Shown one piece after another: positions 41,680-51,220 of a DNA stretch of 64,000 bases (its first letter is position 1; each line of letters starts with the position of its first letter). Under the pieces are notes generated by a model. That model made no database searches and had not been told where the DNA came from. It saw only the letters and a program-made list of their open reading frames with translations. The stretch is from Paenibacillus arenilitoris (GTDB lineage Bacteria > Bacillota > Bacilli > Paenibacillales > Paenibacillaceae): positions 62,001-126,000 of the forward strand of contig NZ_JACXIY010000003.1 in the NCBI RefSeq assembly GCF_014705655.1, in the 5' to 3' direction. The position numbers and the translations under genes were made by a program.

Positions 41680-43470
41680 TCACTTATTCCGCAGCGCGAA
41701 CACCTTCTCCGTCTGCTCGACCTGCCAGTCGATGATCTCGTCGTAGCCGAGGCCTTTCGCTTTCTCGATCATTTCGTTCTTCAGCTTGTCGTACTCGGCG
41801 TCGTTTTTGGCGAACACCATTTTCCACGACTGCTCCTTGATGATCGCGCCGACCTGGCTCAGCTTCTGCGACAGCATGGAATCCATGACCGCCGGCGCCT
41901 CGGTCGTCGAGATCGGGGTATTGAGGGCGATTTGGCCGTTTTTCACCAGCAGATCCTTCGGCGTTAATGCGCCTGTCGCCTCGCGCCACGATTTATCGAC
42001 CGGGTTCGGATTGTCCTGCAGCACCGACGTCCACATGTTCCAGTCGTACGGCTCGTTCGTGTTCGGATTAATCGACGACGGCTTCAGCGTCGAGTTGTTG
42101 AATTTCGGTCCGCCGTCCTTGTAAGTGCCGCCGCCGAATTCCTCGGGCACCTGCACCGAATTGTCCTTCAGCGCCTGCTTGCCGAAATCGGTCAGCACCG
42201 CTTTGCCGTCCTTCATTTCCCACGTCAGCCCTTCCGGACCGTTGGCCGTCGCCATCATGCCTTCCGGCGTGTACAGCCAGTTGATATATTCCAGAATCCG
42301 CTCCGGATTCTTCGCCTTGGCTCCGATCGCCCAGATGCGGTTGCTGCCGTAAGGAGAGAAGCCGTAGGAGTAAATTTTCTGCTCCTCGAAGCCGACCATC
42401 TGGAAGCCTTTGCCCGCGTCGGTATGTTCCGGAATATTATAGGAGCTGTCCAGCCACGGGAACCAGGAGAACAGCACCTGGCCGTCCTTGAACTTGTTCA
42501 CGACGTCGTCGAACTTCTGGGTAAGGGAATCCGGATCCATGAGTCCCATCTGATTGGCGTCGTAATAGAGCTTCAGCGTACGCAAATAATAGCTGTTCTC
42601 GTCCAGGATGCCTTGGTACTTGTCTTCGTGCGCCGCGATCTCGAGCAGGCTGCCCTGGTTGAAGCCGTCGCCGATGTCGTAGCCGTGCATGGTGGCGAAC
42701 TGCTTCGCGAGCGTCATGTAATTGCCGTCCCAGTCCGCCCACATCGAGAAGCCGTACGTCGGCCTGCCGCTGTCGCTCTTCGGCTCGAGCTCCTGCATTT
42801 GCTTCAGCAGCGGAAGGATGTCCTCCATCTTCGTCAGCTTCGGGCTGCCGAGCTTCTGGTACAGGTCCCATCGCATGTCGAGCTGGTAGGTCATCGTGTT
42901 GCCCTCGGAAGGGCCGGGCGGCATGTTCGAAGCGTCATGGCCGATGCCGTATACCGCCGCGCCTTCGCCGAAGTTCTTTTTGTTCTTCTCGATCGCCTCG
43001 GGAACGTTAGCGAGGATGTCCTTGCCGTACTTCTCCAGCAGGCCGTCCTTCGTCCAGTCGAGCAGCAGCCCTGCCTTGATGGCATCCCTGTACTCCTGGC
43101 CGTCGTTGCCGAAAATAACGAGGTCGCCGAGGTCGCCGGATGCCATCAGGGTCGCGAATTTGGCTGCGCCGCCCGCCAAGTTCGGCGCCGTAATGTTCGC
43201 CTCGAGACCGAATTTATCCTTGATGATTTTGCCGTACCAGCCGCCCTGCTCGCCGGCGAAATTCGCGAGCTGCGACAGCACCTCGATTTTGTACGGCTCT
43301 CTCTGCCCGCTATCCGCAGGCGCATTCGCATTCGTGCTTCCCGCATTGCCTTCCGCATTTCCCTTGTTGCCCGCATTTCCTCCGTTGTTGCCGCCCGAGC
43401 ATGCCGTAACGCCCAGGAGCAGAATGGACGCCGCCGCAACGATTATCGCTTTTTTACGAATCATGGCCAT
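41680..43470 (-). CDS. Sugar ABC transporter substrate-binding lipoprotein (LplA type)
   Basis: The frame starts at the ATG at 43470 with GGAGG 10 bases upstream, giving 596 residues. The lipobox is GVTAC (Cys24), followed by a Gly/Asn-rich linker (GGNNGGNAGNKGNAEG). The long mature protein is of the family 1 / LplA type with INWLYTPEGMMATANGPEGL near the C terminus. It binds an oligosaccharide outside the membrane for two permeases encoded upstream. Last gene of the operon 47733-41680; no ATPase gene is present, so a shared MsmX-type ATPase probably drives uptake, as in related Bacillales. Confidence 0.9.
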   Translation of the reverse strand: MAMIRKKAIIVAAASILLLGVTACSGGNNGGNAGNKGNAEGNAGSTNANAPADSGQREPYKIEVLSQLANFAGEQGGWYGKIIKDKFGLEANITAPNLAGGAAKFATLMASGDLGDLVIFGNDGQEYRDAIKAGLLLDWTKDGLLEKYGKDILANVPEAIEKNKKNFGEGAAVYGIGHDASNMPPGPSEGNTMTYQLDMRWDLYQKLGSPKLTKMEDILPLLKQMQELEPKSDSGRPTYGFSMWADWDGNYMTLAKQFATMHGYDIGDGFNQGSLLEIAAHEDKYQGILDENSYYLRTLKLYYDANQMGLMDPDSLTQKFDDVVNKFKDGQVLFSWFPWLDSSYNIPEHTDAGKGFQMVGFEEQKIYSYGFSPYGSNRIWAIGAKAKNPERILEYINWLYTPEGMMATANGPEGLTWEMKDGKAVLTDFGKQALKDNSVQVPEEFGGGTYKDGGPKFNNSTLKPSSINPNTNEPYDWNMWTSVLQDNPNPVDKSWREATGALTPKDLLVKNGQIALNTPISTTEAPAVMDSMLSQKLSQVGAIIKEQSWKMVFAKNDAEYDKLKNEMIEKAKGLGYDEIIDWQVEQTEKVFALRNK

Positions 43471-43572
43471 CTGTTTACGACCTCCCAATGAAATATAAAT
43501 TAATTCAATATTCCGAATATTGCGAATACTATAGGCAAGCATCACCTCCTTCAAGCTTCCGCCGCCGCCCGG

Positions 43573-44469
43573 TTACCCTTTCACGGCACCGATCAGAATG
43601 CCCTTCACGAAAAAGCGCTGAAAGTAAGGGTAGACGAGCAGAATCGGGAAGACGACGATCATGGACACCGTCGTCCGGATCGAGGTCGGCGTCTGCAGGT
43701 TGGCCAGATCGAGTCCCTGCCCTCCGGAGGAATTGCGCACGATGGCCGCCAGCGAGGAAGCCTCGTTCATATATTTGTAGAGCACGAACTGCAGCGTATA
43801 CAGATTCTGATCCGTCATGAGGAACAGCGTATCGGTAAACGAGTTCCACTGTCCGACCGCGGAGAAGATTGCGATCGTGGCCAATATCGGCGTGATCAGC
43901 GGAAAGACGATCCGGGTGAATATCGTCCAGTAGCCTGCCCCGTCGATCTGCGCGGATTCTTGCAGCGCCGCCGGCAGCGACTCCACGAACGTCTTGACCA
44001 GAATGACGAAGAACGGCGATACGATAGCCGGCAGAATATACGCCAGGAAGTTGTTGGTCAGGTTTAGATTGAGCATCGTGACGTACCACGGAATAATGCC
44101 GGCGTTAAAGTACATCGTGACGATGATGAACCGGTACCAAAATTTCCGCCCCCACATCTCCTGCTTGGTGAACAGGAAGCCGAGGAACGCCGCTCCTCCG
44201 ACCGTAAGCGCGGTGCCGATGACGGTTCGGCCCAGCGACACGAGCCCGGCGTGGCCGAAGCCCGGAATATGCAGCACTTGCGCGTAATTGCTGAAGTGGA
44301 TCTCTCTCGGAAAGAACGTTATGAGTCCCCGGCTGCTGAGATCGTTATTGCTGATCGTATTAATGAACAAATAGTAGAACGGGAAGATGCAGAGCAAAGC
44401 GATGACCGCGAACACGAAATAGTTGACGGTATGGAACGCTCTGTCGCCTGCGCTCAGTCTTTTGTGCAT
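43573..44469 (-). CDS. Carbohydrate ABC transporter permease (LplC/YtcP type)
   Basis: This 298-residue protein has six membrane segments and the permease loop VESLPAALQESAQIDGAGYW followed by TIFTRIVFPLITPIL, the EAA motif that contacts the ATPase. The N terminus LSAGDRAFHTVNYFVFAVIA and the C-terminal RFFVKGILIGAVKG are typical of the LplC/YtcP group. It pairs with the permease encoded just upstream (24 bases apart). Confidence 0.93.
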   Translation of the reverse strand: MHKRLSAGDRAFHTVNYFVFAVIALLCIFPFYYLFINTISNNDLSSRGLITFFPREIHFSNYAQVLHIPGFGHAGLVSLGRTVIGTALTVGGAAFLGFLFTKQEMWGRKFWYRFIIVTMYFNAGIIPWYVTMLNLNLTNNFLAYILPAIVSPFFVILVKTFVESLPAALQESAQIDGAGYWTIFTRIVFPLITPILATIAIFSAVGQWNSFTDTLFLMTDQNLYTLQFVLYKYMNEASSLAAIVRNSSGGQGLDLANLQTPTSIRTTVSMIVVFPILLVYPYFQRFFVKGILIGAVKG

Positions 44470-44493
44470 TCGGTTCTCCTCCTTGCCGCCCGA

Positions 44494-45459
44494 TTAGATG
44501 ATGCTCTCGCCGCGTACGATTTTCGACAGGCTGTTGGCGAAGAACAGCAGCCCGACGCTGATGAACGATTTCAGCATGCTGACCGCGGTAGCGAACGAAA
44601 AATTGCTGCCGAGCAGCCCGACGTTGTAGACGTACAGATCGAGCACCTCGATCTGATCCTTGTTGATCGCGTTCTGGAAGACGAAGTACTGCTCCAGGCC
44701 GTTATTGATGAAATTGGCGATCGTCAGCAGCAGCAGGACGAAATAGGTCGGCATGATGCCCGGAACGGTAATGTGCCAGATGGAGCGGAACCTCGACGCG
44801 CCGTCCACTTTGGCCGCTTCGTACAGCTCCTGGTCGATCCCCGCGATGGCGGCCATGTATAGGATGGCGCCCCAGCCGAGCCCTTTCCATAAATCCCACA
44901 GCGCCATCTTCAGCCACGTATGGCTGTCGGAGGCGAGAAAATTAATGCCCGCGTCGATGAAGCCGAGCTTAATCAAAATTTGGTTCACGAGCCCGTTATC
45001 GACCGCGAACAGCATGAAGGCGAACGAATAGACGAGCACCCAGCTGATGAAATTCGGCAGTGTCGTCACGATCTGGACGGTCTTCTTAAAGCGCGCCGAC
45101 CTCATTTCGCTCAGGAAGATGGCGAAGACGACGGGCAGAACCGACGCCGCGATGCCGAGCGAGCTCATCGCGACCGTGTTCCGCATGACGCGCAGCACTT
45201 CCCCCGTCTGCGTCGGGTTGCTGAAGATGGATTTAAACCATTGCAAGCCGACGAAGTCGGACACGGCAAGCGGAATGCCCGGCCGGAAGTTGTAGAACGC
45301 ATAGATCCAGCCGTACAGAGGCAAATACGAGAACACGAAGACGAGCGCGAGAAAGGGCAGCGCCATCAGAAACAGCGCGTATTTTCCTTTAATATGGAAC
45401 GGCTGCCGCTTGCCGGCATCCGTCTTGACGCCTGCTTGCGCCTGGATGGAATTGTGCAA
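44494..45459 (-). CDS. Carbohydrate ABC transporter permease (LplB type)
   Basis: This 321-residue protein starts with TTG (GGAGGGG upstream). It has six membrane segments beginning at YALFLMALPFLALVFVFSYL. The EAA loop is DQELYEAAKVDGASRFRSIW followed by HITVPGIMPTYFVLLLL. It forms the heterodimeric channel with the LplC-type permease. The preceding gene on the strand, a ruined GH42 galactosidase, ends 14 bases before its start, so all are one operon. Confidence 0.93.
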   Translation of the reverse strand: MHNSIQAQAGVKTDAGKRQPFHIKGKYALFLMALPFLALVFVFSYLPLYGWIYAFYNFRPGIPLAVSDFVGLQWFKSIFSNPTQTGEVLRVMRNTVAMSSLGIAASVLPVVFAIFLSEMRSARFKKTVQIVTTLPNFISWVLVYSFAFMLFAVDNGLVNQILIKLGFIDAGINFLASDSHTWLKMALWDLWKGLGWGAILYMAAIAGIDQELYEAAKVDGASRFRSIWHITVPGIMPTYFVLLLLTIANFINNGLEQYFVFQNAINKDQIEVLDLYVYNVGLLGSNFSFATAVSMLKSFISVGLLFFANSLSKIVRGESII

Positions 45460-45473
45460 CTTGACCCCTCCCC

Positions 45474-46375
45474 CTATTCATATAATAAAATTTCGACGCC
45501 GAACGGCTGAAGCCGAATCCTCTCGCCGGCGTTTCCCCCGTACAGGACGCTCTCGCGGGCGCGGTCGAGCACGACCGTCTGCGCGGAGGTTGTGAAGTTG
45601 GTCAGGAACAGATACGCGCCTTCGCCGCCGCGGCGGACGGAAGCCTGCACGCCTTCGGGCAGCCCCGGAATATGCGGGATGTCGAGCGTCCGAAGCAGGC
45701 CGCCGAACAGATCGGACAGAAAGTCCGGCCCGAAATTCGCGCCGATATAGTACGCGTTGCCGCTCCCGAGCTTGTTGACGGTGATGGCGGCCTTGCCTGC
45801 GTAATACTCCGAGCGGTACCAGCCGATCGGCTCCGCTCCGCGCGGTTCGAGGATATCCGCCCACTGCGTTGCTTGATAGGTGTTGCCGTTGTTCATCTGT
45901 ACGGCTACCGCATCCGAGGACAGCGCGTCCCATTCTTCCACGACGACGCCCGCGCATTCGGCAAGCGGTCCCGGCACCTCCATGACGGCTGGGTGAGCGC
46001 CGTACCTGGCCGCAAGCTCGGTGACGATCCGCTCCGTTCGCCTCCTGAAGGAGGGGCTATTGACGCACCGGTGGCCGCGAATCCCTTCGTAGCGCCGCTG
46101 CATGCCGCTCTCGATCAGGTAGGCGTCCGGATAGTTCTCCATCAGCCAATTCGGGGGCGCGGAGGTCGGCGTACCGAGAATGACCCGAATGCCGTGCCGG
46201 TGCATGACGGCAATGGCGTCGTCGAGCCAGCCCCATTCGAACCGGTCCTCCTCCGGCTCCACTCGAATTCGCCGATCCTGACCATCGCGACGCCGGCTTC
46301 CTTCATCCGCGCCGCGTCGATCTCCCACATCTGTTCCGTCTCCCATTCGGGATAATAATCCATGCCGATTCTCAT
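45474..46375 (-). pseudogene. GH42 beta-galactosidase with frameshift and internal deletion
   Basis: The N-terminal frame (MRIGMDYYPEWETEQMWEID to AMVRIGEFEWSR) is a classical GH42 start. Near 46248-46265 the frame changes, and a second frame continues EPEEDRFEWGWLDDAIAVMH to ELAARYGAHPAV. It then jumps (about 45973-45988) to the trimerisation and C-terminal part (VPGPLAECAGVVVEEWDALS to LQPFGVEILLYE). A normal enzyme is about 660-690 residues; here about 300 codons remain. The lost middle carries both catalytic glutamates, so the gene is dead. Its ATG overlaps the stop of the upstream binding-protein gene (ATGA), showing it was once a translated operon member. Confidence 0.88.
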
Positions 46376-47733
46376 GAGCTTCCTCCTTGTGCGCGGCCGC
46401 CGCCCCGCAAGAATCCGGGCGCTTGCTTCTCCCTCATCAGCCGGACGAACTTCTCGTCCCAATTCTCCCACACTTCCTCCGCCGTGAGCCCGCCGGCGAA
46501 CATATCCTGCAGGTTGTCCCAAATGGCGCCGATATCGACCTGCAAATAAGTATCGCCGGTCATGACCGTCTTCCCCGGCTTGATATAGACATCGACGATT
46601 TCCTGCTTGTACCGGGGAAGCCGCGGCGTGGACACGTCGCTCAGATTCGAAATGTATTGGCCGTAATCGACGATTTGCTGCGCCTGCTCCTTCGAGGCGA
46701 GGAACTCGAGGAACCGCTTCGCTTCGGCGATATGCTTCGCCTTCTTCGGTATGAACAATTGACCGCCGAGCGGACTGATGGCGAGGTCCGCGTCCCGCGC
46801 GTACGGAACGGGGAACAAGCCCAGCTCCATGGACGGATCCTTCTTGACGACGTCGGCGATGAACCAGTCCCCCATCGTCATCATGGCCGCTTTCTTCCCG
46901 ATAAAAATATCGATCGCCATATCGTAGCTGTCGGCAAGCACGTTGCGGTTCGTGTAGCCTGACTTGTAAAGCTCGTACTGCTGCCGGGTAATGTCGATTA
47001 GAGCCGGAATGTCCGCAAACTTTCGCTTCCCCCCGTTCAGATCGTCCCATAACGACGGGTCGTTCTTCTTCGCGTAATCCGCGATCGATGCCGATATCCA
47101 CATATGGGCCGACCAATCGTCGTTGAACGGCATGAAGAACGGCGTAATGCCGGCGGCCTTGATCTTCTCGCATACGTCCAGAAGCTGTTCGAAGTCGCGA
47201 GGCACCGCCAGGCCGAGCTCCCGGAAAATTTCCTTATTGTAGACGATTCCCTGCTGGCCGGCGTCCTGGTTGAGGTGAAAGCCGTAAATGCGCCCGTTGT
47301 AGGAAAGTGCCGCTTTGTTGAGCAGCCGCCGGGCCCACGCCTCGTCGTCCAGCGCGACGAAATTTTTGTCCAGGTTCAGCTCCTTGGCGGCCGTATACAA
47401 GTTGTACAGGATCAAATCGGGCGTCTCTCCGACGGCCAGCTTGGTCTGAAGAACGGTCGACACCTGTTCCGTGGGCAAAATTTGAAGCTTGACGCGGATG
47501 CCGGTCTCCTTCTCGAATGCTTCGAGCACCGGTTTGGAGACGAAGATGGCGTTTTGCGAGCTTTTCGTAATGGCCAGCTCGATCGTTCCCGTCTCGTCGG
47601 CCTCCAGCGCCGCCGCCTCGCGAGAAAGCGCATTCAAATTAGCCGTTAAGCCGCCGCATGCGGCCGTTGCAAGCATCGTCCCGGCGAGCAGCAGGCCCGC
47701 CGCAATTGTTCTCCATCGGTTTCGGTTTCTCAT
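46372..47733 (-). CDS. Extracellular sugar-binding lipoprotein (family 1)
   Basis: This 453-residue protein has a lipoprotein signal with lipobox LATAAC (Cys26) and the family 1 solute-binding fold (KSSQNAIFVSKPVLEAFEKE, then TGIRVKLQILPTEQVS; late FIPKKAKHIAEAKRFLEFLA). GGGGGGATGGGG lies before the ATG. It is the first gene of the minus-strand transport operon and is divergent from a YesM/YesN-type two-component pair. A second binding protein ends the same operon. One of them may serve the sensor kinase rather than the transporter; that is inference from position. Confidence 0.88.
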   Translation of the reverse strand: MRNRNRWRTIAAGLLLAGTMLATAACGGLTANLNALSREAAALEADETGTIELAITKSSQNAIFVSKPVLEAFEKETGIRVKLQILPTEQVSTVLQTKLAVGETPDLILYNLYTAAKELNLDKNFVALDDEAWARRLLNKAALSYNGRIYGFHLNQDAGQQGIVYNKEIFRELGLAVPRDFEQLLDVCEKIKAAGITPFFMPFNDDWSAHMWISASIADYAKKNDPSLWDDLNGGKRKFADIPALIDITRQQYELYKSGYTNRNVLADSYDMAIDIFIGKKAAMMTMGDWFIADVVKKDPSMELGLFPVPYARDADLAISPLGGQLFIPKKAKHIAEAKRFLEFLASKEQAQQIVDYGQYISNLSDVSTPRLPRYKQEIVDVYIKPGKTVMTGDTYLQVDIGAIWDNLQDMFAGGLTAEEVWENWDEKFVRLMREKQAPGFLRGGGRAQGGSS

Positions 47734-47903
47734 ACCCCATCCCCCCGCAGCTTCTATTCGAATTATAGGCCGGACTCCCGCAGGAGTACATGTTCGTCAT
47801 TTCCTTTTCATGTGTAATATTATGAACCGGTTGCAGTTGCCGAACCATCCCCTGCAATGCTATATTTGGTGATAATCCTCGATCTTGACGGGAAAGGAAC
47901 GCG

Positions 47904-49664
47904 ATGACGGTGATCAACCCTTTATTTAGAAAGCGCTTCCAAAATAGCCTCCGGAGCCGGCTAATCGCGACGTTCAGCCTGCTGCTCGTCGTCGTTCTGG
48001 GCAGCTTCCTCATCTTTACGAATCTGCTCGTCATCAAGCCACTCAAGCAGAAGACGATCAACGAGACGCTGCTGTCTACCGCCAAAATCGCCGACCGGCT
48101 GGACGATTATATCGCGGTCCAGAATCAGCTGTCGCAGCGTATTTTGTCGAACCGCGCGATCTTCTCCTTCGGCGCGCTGTCGAAGCAGCCGGCCCAGGGC
48201 GTCGCGGCTCTGAACCAGAACCGGGTGCTCAGCAACATTATGTTTCAAGCCGCGGGCCCCAGTCTTAACATTCGCGACATTATCATTTATGACCTGCAAG
48301 GACGGGAAGTCGCGTCCTACATCGGGTACGTCGAGCCGCCGTCGCTCGAACTGCTGCTGCGCGATCCCGAGACGGTCCGCAGCCTGCAGGATAGTTCGTA
48401 TATGATCCATGCCGGCCATAACCAGCCCGTATCCTTCATCCGCTCGATTATCGACATTAACGGCACCGTCTACGGCTACCTGTCCATCCAACTCGACGAT
48501 AACGACTTGATCAAGCTGGCGGATATCGGAAATTTCGGCTCCACTTACGTGAAGGACGGCCGTGGCGGCCTCGTTATTCAATCCCGGAACGCCGATTACG
48601 GCAAGCACGCGGCGAGCCTTCGGGACGTCTCGGAAGCTCAAGGCATCTACAAGGATGCCGAAGACAATTATATCGCTTATCACGCCTCCGAGCATACCGG
48701 CTGGACCGTCTATGCCGTCATACCGGGCAAATCGGTCCTGGGATCGGTCAATTCGGTGACGAATATCGCGGTCATCCTCATCGTCTCGCTCACCCTGTTC
48801 AGCTATCTGTACATCCATTTCATGTCCAAAAACCTTGTCCTGCCGATCCGTAAGCTGCGCAGCCAAATTCTGAACCTCAGCTACAGCAACTTAAGCCTCC
48901 GGGCGGACAGCCGGCTGTACAACAATGAATTCCACCTGTTCAACGAAGCGTTCCGCGAGCTGCTCGAGCGGCTGCAAACGTCCATCGAACGGGAAAAGCT
49001 AGCGCTCCACGAGGAGGTGATGGCCCGAAATTCGGCGCTGCAGGCCCAAATCGCGCCCCACTTCATCCATAACGTGCTCTACCTGATCAGCATTGCCGCG
49101 CAGGAGAACAAGATGGCCGTCGTTACGCAAATGTGCAAGCACTTGTCGGAGAGTCTGCGCTATATCGTATCCTCCCCTTATCAGCACGTGACGCTGCGCG
49201 ACGAGATCGAGCATACGAAGCATTATTTATCGCTGATCAAGCACAAATACGAGGAGGATCTGGAATGGGACATCGACATGGACCCCGCGGGGGAAACGAT
49301 TCTGCTGCCGCGCCTCGTCATTCAGCCGTTCGTGGAAAATTGCATCGAGCACGCCTTCGACCGTACGGACCCGCCTTGGCGTATAAGTATTAAAATCAAG
49401 CTGTACAGCGGCCTGTGGGCCATCGAAATCAGCGATAACGGAGCGGGCTTTGCCGAAGAAAGCATGAGAAGCATTATGCAAAAAATCGGGGAAGGCGGCT
49501 CCGCCGCCCAGCCGACGAAAATCGGCAGCATGGGTATCGCAAACACTGTGGGGCGACTGGAGCTAATGTATCGAAACCGGCTGTTTTTCAATATGTTCAA
49601 CAACGCGGAGACCGGCGGCGCCACGATTCAGATCATCGCGTCGCTTACGAAAGATTTCTACTAA
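47904..49664 (+). CDS. YesM-type sensor histidine kinase
   Basis: This 586-residue protein has an N-terminal membrane helix (LIATFSLLLVVVLGSFLIFT) and an extracytoplasmic sensing domain of about 230 residues. A second helix (NIAVILIVSLTLFSYLYIHF) and a HAMP segment follow. The His_kinase phosphoacceptor region is QIAPHFIHNVLYLISIAAQE (histidine near residue 385), and the ATPase motifs are DNGAGF and GSMGIANTVGRL. AAAGGA precedes the ATG. It is followed after 19 bases by its response regulator. It is divergent from a sugar-transport operon, so it probably senses the sugar or its binding protein and activates that operon. Confidence 0.93.
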   Translation: MTVINPLFRKRFQNSLRSRLIATFSLLLVVVLGSFLIFTNLLVIKPLKQKTINETLLSTAKIADRLDDYIAVQNQLSQRILSNRAIFSFGALSKQPAQGVAALNQNRVLSNIMFQAAGPSLNIRDIIIYDLQGREVASYIGYVEPPSLELLLRDPETVRSLQDSSYMIHAGHNQPVSFIRSIIDINGTVYGYLSIQLDDNDLIKLADIGNFGSTYVKDGRGGLVIQSRNADYGKHAASLRDVSEAQGIYKDAEDNYIAYHASEHTGWTVYAVIPGKSVLGSVNSVTNIAVILIVSLTLFSYLYIHFMSKNLVLPIRKLRSQILNLSYSNLSLRADSRLYNNEFHLFNEAFRELLERLQTSIEREKLALHEEVMARNSALQAQIAPHFIHNVLYLISIAAQENKMAVVTQMCKHLSESLRYIVSSPYQHVTLRDEIEHTKHYLSLIKHKYEEDLEWDIDMDPAGETILLPRLVIQPFVENCIEHAFDRTDPPWRISIKIKLYSGLWAIEISDNGAGFAEESMRSIMQKIGEGGSAAQPTKIGSMGIANTVGRLELMYRNRLFFNMFNNAETGGATIQIIASLTKDFY

Positions 49665-49683
49665 TCGATGCCCGGGAGGCGAC

Positions 49684-51201
49684 ATGATGTACAAGATCCT
49701 CATCGCGGAAGACAGCAAACCGATTCTGAGACATATCAAGGAACTGCTGCAGTCGTCGGAGCTGCCCGTGCAGGTCGCGCATACGGCTTCGAACGGCGAG
49801 GACGCGCTGCAAGGCTTGCGCAGACTGGACATCGATATTCTGATTACCGATATCCGCATGCCGAAGCTGGACGGGCTGGCCTTGATCGAGGAGGCGAAGA
49901 AGCTGCGTCCCGGGCTAAAAGCCGTTCTGATCAGCGGCTACAACGACTTCGAATATACCCGGAAAGCGATCAATCTTCAGGTCGCCGATTACTTGCTGAA
50001 GCCGGTAGAGCGCGGGGCGCTGACGGAGGTCATGGAGCGCGTGATCGGCCAGCTCGGCGAGCAGCTACTCAAGGAAATCGCGGTGCTGGACGAGGTGATC
50101 GATCCGGCCGTCGGCCGGGAGCTGACGCTGCATCCGAGGTTTTTCCGGCATAAGAAGCTGGTTTTCGTCCTGCATCTGCAATATTTTCAAGAAGCGGCGC
50201 CCGTTTATCGGCCCGACCATATACAGAACGTGTTGAACCGCTCGTTTGCGCCGCATCCCCTCTGGGTATTCGCGACGAGTAAACCGAAAGAGATGCTCGT
50301 GCTGGCGGATCCGGCCATGCTCGAAGGAACGGCCGCGACCATGGAGCTGCTGGCGCGAATCCGGGCTCCGCTGGCGGAAGGCGGGCTGCCGGTTTCGGTC
50401 GCCGGGCATTTCGAGCCGGCGGCGGCAAGCGAAATCGCCGGCTGCTATCGCGCTTTATCCGGGCTGCTGGAGAACCGGCTGTCCGTCGCGGAGCCTTGCC
50501 TGGCCGATGCCGCCCACCCGGCAGCCCTGCCGCCCGAAGCGCCGGGAGACTTCGAGCGGCTTGCCGCGCGCTATGCCGACAAAATTCAAAAACTGCAAAA
50601 GGAGCCGTTCCTCCGGCAATTGGAGGAGCAGCTCCTGAAGTGGGGCCGGTCGAATGCGCGAATCGCGCGGCTGCAGCGCTTCGTCGCTCTGCTCGCGGAC
50701 GCCTTCGCGACGCATCGGCCGGCCGCAGGCTGGAGGAACGATCGGCTGTATAGGTCGGAAGCGATGGCGCTGTTCGAGAAGGTGAGCTACGGCGAATTTT
50801 GCTCGGGCTTGCTCGCCTTGACCGAGGACTGGTTCGCCGAACTGCAGTCGCTCAACAAGAAAGGCGGAAACGAGCTATTCGGCCAAATCGACGACTATTT
50901 GAGAGCAAGCCTCTATTCGCAAGTATCGCTTAACGAGCTGTCCGCCGCGTTCCATGTCAGCCCGTCGTACATCAGCCGCGTCGTAAAAAAATTCGCGCGC
51001 CGCACCTTGATGCAGCACTATTTGAACCTGAAAATCGAAGAAGCCCGCAAGGTGATGCAGTCGAAGCCTTCGATCAAAATCAAGGAATTGTCGGACGCGC
51101 TCTGCTTCTACGATCAGCATTACTTCTCGAAGGTGTTCAAGGAATACGCGGGCTGCAGCCCTTCCGAATTCAAGGCGACGCTGGACGGTGCGGAACCGTG
51201 A
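49684..51201 (+). CDS. YesN-type response regulator with AraC DNA-binding domain
   Basis: This 505-residue protein has a receiver domain (YKILIAEDSKPILRHIKELL) with the phosphoacceptor Asp55/56 in LITDIRMPKLDG and the lysine in ADYLLKPVERG. A long middle region follows, then an AraC-type double helix-turn-helix (LNELSAAFHVSPSYISRVVK and FDQHYFSKVF-like FYDQHYFSKVFKEYAGCSPS). Two ATG codons are adjacent; the second (49687) is better spaced from GGAGG. It is cotranscribed with the kinase and should activate the divergent transporter operon. Confidence 0.93.
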   Translation: MMYKILIAEDSKPILRHIKELLQSSELPVQVAHTASNGEDALQGLRRLDIDILITDIRMPKLDGLALIEEAKKLRPGLKAVLISGYNDFEYTRKAINLQVADYLLKPVERGALTEVMERVIGQLGEQLLKEIAVLDEVIDPAVGRELTLHPRFFRHKKLVFVLHLQYFQEAAPVYRPDHIQNVLNRSFAPHPLWVFATSKPKEMLVLADPAMLEGTAATMELLARIRAPLAEGGLPVSVAGHFEPAAASEIAGCYRALSGLLENRLSVAEPCLADAAHPAALPPEAPGDFERLAARYADKIQKLQKEPFLRQLEEQLLKWGRSNARIARLQRFVALLADAFATHRPAAGWRNDRLYRSEAMALFEKVSYGEFCSGLLALTEDWFAELQSLNKKGGNELFGQIDDYLRASLYSQVSLNELSAAFHVSPSYISRVVKKFARRTLMQHYLNLKIEEARKVMQSKPSIKIKELSDALCFYDQHYFSKVFKEYAGCSPSEFKATLDGAEP

Positions 51202-51220
51202 GACAGCTGCCCGATCCGAC

